From contig DRJW01000155.1 in assembly GCA_011052055.1 (NCBI GenBank), forward strand, positions 1 through 10,986: a stretch of 10,986 bases of DNA, given 5' to 3'. A model generated the notes under the pieces. It did no database searches. It saw only the letters and a program-made list of their open reading frames with translations, and was not told the DNA's origin. Made by a program: the position numbers and the translations under genes. Source of the DNA: Nitrospirota bacterium. GTDB taxonomy: Bacteria > Nitrospinota_A > UBA7883. Below are positions 6,695 to 10,986 of the stretch, one piece after another; the stretch's first letter is position 1; each line of letters begins with the position of its first letter.

Positions 6695-6771
6695 GGCGGA
6701 GTAGCTCAGGTGGTTAGAGCATGCGGCTCATATCCGCAGTGTCGGGGGTTCGAGTCCCTCCTCCGCTACCA
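6695..6771 (+). tRNA. tRNA-Met (anticodon CAT), elongator type
   Basis: Folds as a complete 77-nt cloverleaf with encoded CCA (6769-6771). Acceptor GGCGGAG pairs with CTCCGCT (first pair G-U), discriminator A. D arm GCTC/GAGC. Anticodon stem TGCGG/CCGCA with loop CTCATAT, anticodon CAT at 6729-6731. Variable loop is 5 nt. T arm GGGGG/CCCTC with loop TTCGAGT. A paired acceptor end and no three-GC-pair anticodon stem argue against initiator tRNA. tRNA-Ile with a lysidine-modified CAT anticodon is the alternative, but the overall sequence is closer to elongator Met. It faces the ABC-F gene end-to-end. Confidence 0.93.
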
Positions 6772-6800
6772 TTTTCGTCTTATGTGTTCGATGGCCAGGC

Positions 6801-8432
6801 CTACTTCCTGTTTTTGCCTCTCCTCGGTTTTTTCTCCTCAACGACGGTTTCCGTCTCTGGCGTCTGTTGACGCTGAATCGCCCGTAGCTTGCGGGCTTGT
6901 TTTTTGCTCATCTGTTTTCCACTCTTTTTCTTTTTGACAGGCTCCCCCTCCCAGCCTATTTTCTCAAGAAAGTCATCGTAACCGCCGTGAAAATACTCCG
7001 CCCCGCCACGATGAAATATAACAAGATTTTCAGCAAGGCTCCGTAGAAGAAGCTCTGAATGGGTAACGACCACCAGCGCTCCCTGGTAGTCCTCCAATTC
7101 TTCGGTCAACGTTTCTATCGACTCAATGTCGAGGTGGTGGGTCGGCTCATCGAGCAGAAGAAGGTTGGTGGGGCGCGAAATTATCTTACCCAGCAAGACC
7201 CTGCTTCTTTCGCCGCCTGAGAGCGCTTTTACTTTCTTTTTGCCAAGGTCCCCATCGAACATCATGGCCCCGCAGATAGCGTGCGCCGCCTGCAAAGACA
7301 GATTCGGGTTGGAGGTTAATATTTCATCCACCACGCGGTTTTTGGCGTTAAGGCTGTCTATATTTGTCTGTCCGAAATGGCCAAGACTCGCATTTGGATG
7401 GGGGATTATCGCGCCGGAGCATGGCGTAAGCTCTCCTGCGAGGCAGTTGAGCAGGGTTGACTTCCCCTTTCCGTTGGCGCCGATGATGGCGATTCTATCC
7501 TTTCGCTTTATCTGGAGGGAAACATTCGAAAAAAGATTGTTCTCCGGTTTTGTATCGTACGAAAAAGATATATCTTTTACGGTCATTACGGTCTTGGACG
7601 GGCATTTGAGATGGTTGAACCTGAACCCAAGAGTTTTTTCATCTTCGAGTTTATCCATCGCCCCCATCTTCGCCATAATTTTTATACGCGATTGGGCCAT
7701 CGCGGCCTTCGAGGCCTTCGACCGGAACCTGTCAACCAGCGCCTGCATCTCCTTTCTCTTTTTTTCCAGGTTCTGGCGGGTCTGCTCATAGGTCTCCTCT
7801 TCTAGGATTATCTGTTCATAAAGCTTTATGGTGTCTCCACGCACTTTTTTCGCCTGCCTTCTGTGTATCGCCATGGAATGCGTGGTAACCTTGTCCATAA
7901 AATCGCGGTCGTGGGTTATTATCATCATCTCTCCAGGCCATGACGTAAGAAATCCCTTTAGCCACCCAAGAGATACGATATCGAGATAGTTGGTCGGCTC
8001 GTCAAGAAGGAGCATGTCGGGGTTTCCCAAAAGCGCCTTGCAAAGATTTATCCTCACCTGGTACCCACCGCTGAAACTGTATGGATCCTTTTTGAAATCG
8101 CCCTCAGAAAAGCCGAGCCCGGAGAGTATTATCTCGGCCTTATAATGGTCCCACTCTTCTTCGGCCCGGAGTGACTTGTAACACTCCTCTAAAACATTCG
8201 ATTTGGTAAAATGTATATGCTGTTCGAGCGTTCCGATTTTATAGCCTTTGGGCATTGATATCGTGCCGGAGTCTGTCTGTTCCTCTCCCAAAATCATTTT
8301 GAACAGAGTCGATTTTCCGGTTCCGTTGCGCCCCACGAGGCCGACGCGCTCGCCTTTGTTGACAAGAAAGGAGAGGTCGTCAAAAAGTATTTGAGCCCCG
8401 TAGGCCTTTTGTAAACTGCTTATCTGTATCAT
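6801..8432 (-). CDS. ABC-F family ATP-binding protein (ribosome-associated)
   Basis: Soluble ATPase with two nucleotide-binding domains and no membrane part. ABC-F proteins act on the ribosome at the tRNA exit/P site to relieve stalls or give antibiotic protection. Domain 1: Walker A GRNGTGKST (34-42), signature SGGYQ (121-125), Walker B LLLDEPTNYLD (141-151). A charged linker of the P-site-tRNA-interacting type lies about 195-265. Domain 2: GANGKGKST near 320, LSGGERSR and LLLDEPTHHLD near 430. Both Walker B glutamates are present, so both sites look active. A Lys/Arg-rich tail (about 500-543) resembles the RNA/DNA-binding C-terminal extension of Uup/YheS-type members. Total 543 aa. No clear Shine-Dalgarno precedes ATG 8432. 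Subfamily (Uup, YheS or other) is not settled. Confidence 0.93.
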   Translation of the reverse strand: MIQISSLQKAYGAQILFDDLSFLVNKGERVGLVGRNGTGKSTLFKMILGEEQTDSGTISMPKGYKIGTLEQHIHFTKSNVLEECYKSLRAEEEWDHYKAEIILSGLGFSEGDFKKDPYSFSGGYQVRINLCKALLGNPDMLLLDEPTNYLDIVSLGWLKGFLTSWPGEMMIITHDRDFMDKVTTHSMAIHRRQAKKVRGDTIKLYEQIILEEETYEQTRQNLEKKRKEMQALVDRFRSKASKAAMAQSRIKIMAKMGAMDKLEDEKTLGFRFNHLKCPSKTVMTVKDISFSYDTKPENNLFSNVSLQIKRKDRIAIIGANGKGKSTLLNCLAGELTPCSGAIIPHPNASLGHFGQTNIDSLNAKNRVVDEILTSNPNLSLQAAHAICGAMMFDGDLGKKKVKALSGGERSRVLLGKIISRPTNLLLLDEPTHHLDIESIETLTEELEDYQGALVVVTHSELLLRSLAENLVIFHRGGAEYFHGGYDDFLEKIGWEGEPVKKKKSGKQMSKKQARKLRAIQRQQTPETETVVEEKKPRRGKNRK

Positions 8433-8565
8433 TTTTTTGTTCCGGCGGTGTTTTTCAAAATTCGGATACTATAAAGGAATGTGGGCGGCGACGCGCGAAA
8501 ATAACGGTATTGGAAAAATGAGGTCAGTAACCTTTACTCAATTAAGGAGCTGTCATATCGGATGC

Positions 8566-8584
8566 CGAGGGCTCCGCTCCCTCG
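8566..8584. repeat. CGAGGG/CCCTCG hairpin between two minus-strand genes
   Basis: Perfect 6-bp stem with loop CTCCGCT, in the 200-bp gap between the HmuY-like gene and the ABC-F gene. No T-run follows on either strand, so it is not a standard terminator. On the plus strand the 7-nt loop and the following TCCACTACC vaguely recall a tRNA T arm and 3' end, but no other arms fold. A TGTCAT lies just upstream (8551), as at the end of the element at 1238. It may be a decayed intergenic repeat. Confidence 0.4.
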
Positions 8585-8633
8585 TCCACTACCGTTTAAA
8601 GAGCGGATATTTAAAATTCTTTCCATATTTTTA

Positions 8634-9359
8634 TTATTCCACGAAAGAGAGTCCCCCGGACCCCTGGTATTTGTATCTGATTGTGTAACAGCCCGCTATT
8701 TTACCGCAATAATAGCTGATAATCTGGAATTTCGCGTAATGACCATCAGAGGTTTTTATGGTATAAACCAGTTTTTTAGACTCAAGATGATGCTCCCATA
8801 AATCATATTTATACCACTTCTCTAATTCAGGCCGGCTTTTTATCTCGTTTCCGGAGCCATCTTGAACGTCAGCGATATATCCACTGGTAGGCGCAGAATC
8901 GACCGATCCGAAATCATTTGTAGACGAAACCGCCACCTCGGCGTCTCCGTTATTACTGGTATCACCGCCATTTGTCACAATTTTGGCTCTACGATACGCT
9001 ATGTCCCAGTCGCTGTCGTATACTGCGATTTTTCCACTCTGAAAGCTTGTTCCTTTTGCAAAATTGAAGTGAGTCCACGTGTTTGAATCGGTCGCGTCTA
9101 TCACTAACTCGACTACGCCACTTAGCTTCCCCCTGTAATCTGCGGGGGCGGGATATTTATCCATCTCTTTTTTGATGTCTATTGCCTGCTGATCAACAGA
9201 TTTTTGCAACTCTTCCTTGCTTTTGAAAGGTGAGTCGTCCACCAGCCAAAAGAGAAGCCCCGCAATTAAAGCAAGATTTAACGCAAGAAGCAGTTGCGGC
9301 CATTTTGGCGGTTTTCGGGGCTGGTCTTTAGCTTTTCTATGATCGCGCGCTGTATTCAT
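8634..9359 (-). CDS. Membrane-anchored HmuY-like protein
   Basis: 241 aa: a positively charged N terminus, one hydrophobic helix about 21-40 (LLLALNLALIAGLLFWLV), a charged spacer, and a domain from about 75 to the end that I recognise as HmuY-like. Its hallmarks are DATDSNTWTHFNFAKG, the DSDWDIAYRR block, TNGGDT and the C-terminal YAKFQIISYY strand. The topology should place the domain outside the inner membrane. In Bacteroidetes, HmuY is a secreted heme-binding lipoprotein. Here there is no lipobox cysteine, and heme binding cannot be assumed. Two cysteines eight residues apart near the C terminus (YYCGKIAGCY) could form a disulfide. I chose ATG 9359 (GGAA 6 nt upstream) over the GTG at 9374, which is also possible with AGGA upstream. 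No heme or iron transport genes are adjacent. Confidence 0.78.
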   Translation of the reverse strand: MNTARDHRKAKDQPRKPPKWPQLLLALNLALIAGLLFWLVDDSPFKSKEELQKSVDQQAIDIKKEMDKYPAPADYRGKLSGVVELVIDATDSNTWTHFNFAKGTSFQSGKIAVYDSDWDIAYRRAKIVTNGGDTSNNGDAEVAVSSTNDFGSVDSAPTSGYIADVQDGSGNEIKSRPELEKWYKYDLWEHHLESKKLVYTIKTSDGHYAKFQIISYYCGKIAGCYTIRYKYQGSGGLSFVE

Positions 9360-9442
9360 TTTAATTTCCAACACATTTTCCTAAAGTGTATAATGACGTT
9401 TTGAGAATTAATTTTATATCGTTTAGTCGTTTTTCCTCTATG

Positions 9443-9473
9443 TTGCGGCATGTCGTAATTGCGCGCCTGCGCA
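9443..9473. promoter_or_regulatory. Candidate operator dyads between divergent genes
   Basis: In the 214-bp gap between the divergent HmuY-like and TerB genes there are two adjacent inverted repeats: TTGCGGCATGTCGTAA (9443-9458), an imperfect 16-bp dyad with 6 of 8 positions symmetric, and TGCGC-GCCT-GCGCA (9460-9473), perfect in its arms. A further hairpin, GTCCCG-GAT-CGGGAC, lies at 9509-9523. Their position suits a regulator site or leader structure. I could not place a convincing promoter for either gene. Confidence 0.3.
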
Positions 9474-9573
9474 TTATATCTCAGGCGTCAGGTTAATCAT
9501 AACATTGCGTCCCGGATCGGGACTATCTTTAGAGGCTCCCTTTAAGGACTTTTTAATTGAAAAGGATAGTGGA

Positions 9574-10023
9574 ATGGGTTTGATCGAAAAGTTTTTTAAA
9601 AAGGATGATGATAAAAGCGCCGGGAGCGCAGATAAGGAGTATGACCTCCGTGTGGCGACTTGCGCCGTTATGCTTGAAATCGCCAATATTGACGGTAACT
9701 TCTCCGAGGCGGAAAGAAAACGGATAGTTTCCTTTCTTGAGTCTAATTTTGGTTTGTCCGGCGAAATAGCCAGTGAGCTTATCGAAAAAGCGGGCGAGAA
9801 GCTGGAGAGCAGTATCGATTTATGGGGTTTTACAAACCGGATAAATGAAAATTATAAGCGTGAAGAAAAAATAAGGTTAATCGAGATGATTTGGGAAATC
9901 GTGTTTACTGACGACTATATGGATAAGCATGAGGATTACCTTATGAAAAAACTCGGCAAGCTGTTGCGCCTCTCCCATCAAGATATTATGGAGGCGAAAA
10001 TGAAGGCCAAAAGAAAAGCCTGA
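9574..10023 (+). CDS. TerB-domain protein
   Basis: Small, probably cytosolic all-helical protein (149 aa) of the TerB / tellurite-resistance-like family, which binds divalent metal through paired acidic motifs. The two half-repeats are visible: ANIDGNFSEAE (37-47) and FTDDYMDKHE (111-120). A charged N-terminal segment (6-21) and a basic tail (140-149) flank the domain. ATG 9574 has AAGGA about 7 nt upstream and gives the usual family start and length. A TTG at 9505 would add 23 residues but has no support. TerB proteins occur widely outside tellurite operons, and no other ter genes are here, so resistance should not be inferred. The next gene starts 13 bp downstream on the same strand. Confidence 0.85.
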   Translation: MGLIEKFFKKDDDKSAGSADKEYDLRVATCAVMLEIANIDGNFSEAERKRIVSFLESNFGLSGEIASELIEKAGEKLESSIDLWGFTNRINENYKREEKIRLIEMIWEIVFTDDYMDKHEDYLMKKLGKLLRLSHQDIMEAKMKAKRKA

Positions 10024-10036
10024 CACAGCGCATGTC

Positions 10037-10986
10037 ATGTTTTTCATTACAGCCTTTACTATCTGGTTTTTGATCCACTTCTACCTGGGCCTGAGGATCA
10101 TTCCGCCTCTTGAATTAAAAAAGCCGATGCGATGGCTACTCTGGGCGGCGGCGTTAACGCTTTTTCTACTTGTTCCCATAACCGCGTCCCTGCGGACGAT
10201 CTATCCGGCCCCTTTCTACTACAATTTTCTATTCTGGACATCTTTTATAGCCGCCGGTTATACCCTAATTGCTTTCCCTTTGATGGCGGCCAAAGATCTG
10301 GCCTGTTTATTCTCCAAATCCTTTTTGGCGCTGAAATCACGGTTAATAAATCAAGGAGCCCACCCCCCGCGTGACCCCGGAAGGCGCTATTTTCTATCCA
10401 ACGCCCTTAACCTTGGCGTTATAGGCGTTTCCGGCGTATTAAGCGGTGTGGCAATGAATAACGCGCGCGCGCTTCCTGCTGTAAAAAAGGTGGATGTTCC
10501 AATCACCGGATTAAAAGAGAGCCTGGACGGTTTCAGGATCGCGCATATTACAGACACCCATATCAGCCAATCCATCCACAGGAGTTTCATGCAAGGGGTT
10601 GTTGACGCTGTAAACGGTCTTGAGCCTGACCTCGTAAGCTTCACAGGCGACATGGTTGACGGGGCGCCACAGGAAATGGCGCGCGATATCGCCCCCCTGG
10701 CCGGCCTTAAAGCAAAACATGGCGTCTTTTTCGTGACTGGAAACCATGAGTATTACTGGAACCTTGACGGATGGCTCAAAGAGTCGAAAAAAAACGGCAT
10801 GACCGTTTTAATAAATGAGCATAAGGTAATCTCCCACAACGGAAGTAGAGTCATGGTCGCCGGGGTGACAGACTATTCGGCGGGCCGCCATGTCCCCTCT
10901 CACCGGTCTGATCCAGATAAAGCTGTAAGCGGGGCAGGCGGGGCAAGCGGGGCTCCCGATTGTGATTTCAGGATAATGCTCGCTCA
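10037..10986 (+). CDS. Membrane metallophosphoesterase (3' end beyond the window)
   Basis: The frame is open from ATG 10037 to the last base (316 complete codons). The N-terminal ~120 residues hold three likely membrane helices (about 1-20, 32-51 and 65-85), then a linker and a further hydrophobic stretch near 125-140. From about 165 a calcineurin-like phosphoesterase domain follows: ITDTHI (D173, H175), TGDMVD (D205) and TGNHE (N236, H237, E238). These are the metal ligands of the YkuE-like family, whose members are predicted membrane-associated phosphoesterases; the substrate is unknown. A later histidine motif lies beyond the edge. The start is 13 bp after the TerB stop without a clear Shine-Dalgarno, so coupling with TerB is likely. 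Near the cut end three 9-bp repeats add an (S/G)GA tract (residues 298-306). Family firm, exact start moderate. Confidence 0.9.
   Translation, partial: MFFITAFTIWFLIHFYLGLRIIPPLELKKPMRWLLWAAALTLFLLVPITASLRTIYPAPFYYNFLFWTSFIAAGYTLIAFPLMAAKDLACLFSKSFLALKSRLINQGAHPPRDPGRRYFLSNALNLGVIGVSGVLSGVAMNNARALPAVKKVDVPITGLKESLDGFRIAHITDTHISQSIHRSFMQGVVDAVNGLEPDLVSFTGDMVDGAPQEMARDIAPLAGLKAKHGVFFVTGNHEYYWNLDGWLKESKKNGMTVLINEHKVISHNGSRVMVAGVTDYSAGRHVPSHRSDPDKAVSGAGGASGAPDCDFRIMLA

Noticed and set aside
6436..6771. Integration site or genomic island boundary at the tRNA
   Set aside because: No integrase and no copy of the tRNA 3' end downstream within the window; the hairpin at 8566 is too dissimilar to serve as an att repeat.
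6680..6937. 85-codon plus-strand frame across the tRNA
   Set aside because: It translates the tRNA gene itself and the antisense of the ABC-F 3' end.
8437..8801. Two plus-strand open frames (83 and 79 codons) around the HmuY-like gene 3' end
   Set aside because: They overlap the minus-strand gene or pass through the hairpin, and the products are low-complexity without domains.
9574..10023. Tellurite-resistance operon
   Set aside because: Only an isolated TerB domain is present; no terC, terD, terA or terZ neighbours.
10132..10747. Short open frames on both strands in 10132-10374, 10387-10653 and 10511-10747
   Set aside because: All lie inside the metallophosphoesterase gene in other frames; the real frame is open to the window end and carries the DTH, GD and GNHE motifs.

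Overview
The window looks like chromosomal housekeeping DNA from a Gram-negative bacterium of moderate GC. LspA implies a lipoprotein pathway. An HmuY-like protein, a TerB-domain protein, a BatA-like von Willebrand protein and a small Cys/Trp-motif protein together suggest the Desulfobacterota / Nitrospinota / Nitrospirota part of the tree. That placement is inference from gene content and protein style only. I see no phage, plasmid, CRISPR or transposase gene.

Left part (1-1572): the last codons of an upstream gene overlap by 4 bp the GTG start of a BatA-like membrane VWA protein. A 475-bp gene-free stretch follows. It is packed with short inverted repeats: a ~104-bp element with terminal inverted repeats built from two hairpins, then a series of hairpins in which two copies differ by compensating base changes.

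Minus-strand operon (6219 down to 1573): ileS, lspA and a GlcF-like iron-sulfur protein, tightly packed (0 and 24 bp gaps). A TTGACA promoter lies upstream of ileS. Between promoter and ileS start sits a terminator-shaped hairpin with seven T's, lying inside a 15-codon reading frame that stops 2 nt before the ileS start. This looks like an attenuated leader, but it has no T-box features that I can see and no isoleucine codon.

Central plus-strand stretch (6385-6771): a perfect -35 box with a 17-bp spacer drives a 51-residue cysteine-rich protein that is easily missed. It is followed by three exact copies of a 16-bp tandem repeat and then an elongator-type tRNA-Met (CAT) gene with encoded CCA. 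The tRNA converges on an ABC-F translation-factor ATPase on the minus strand.

Right part (8433-10986): a single-pass membrane-anchored HmuY-like protein (minus) is divergent from a plus-strand pair made of a TerB-domain protein and a multi-pass membrane metallophosphoesterase. The latter runs off the window edge and is open to the last base.

I found no clear new defence or mobile system. The items most worth a second look are the ileS leader, the small Cys/Trp protein with its neighbouring tandem repeat, and the intergenic hairpin elements.
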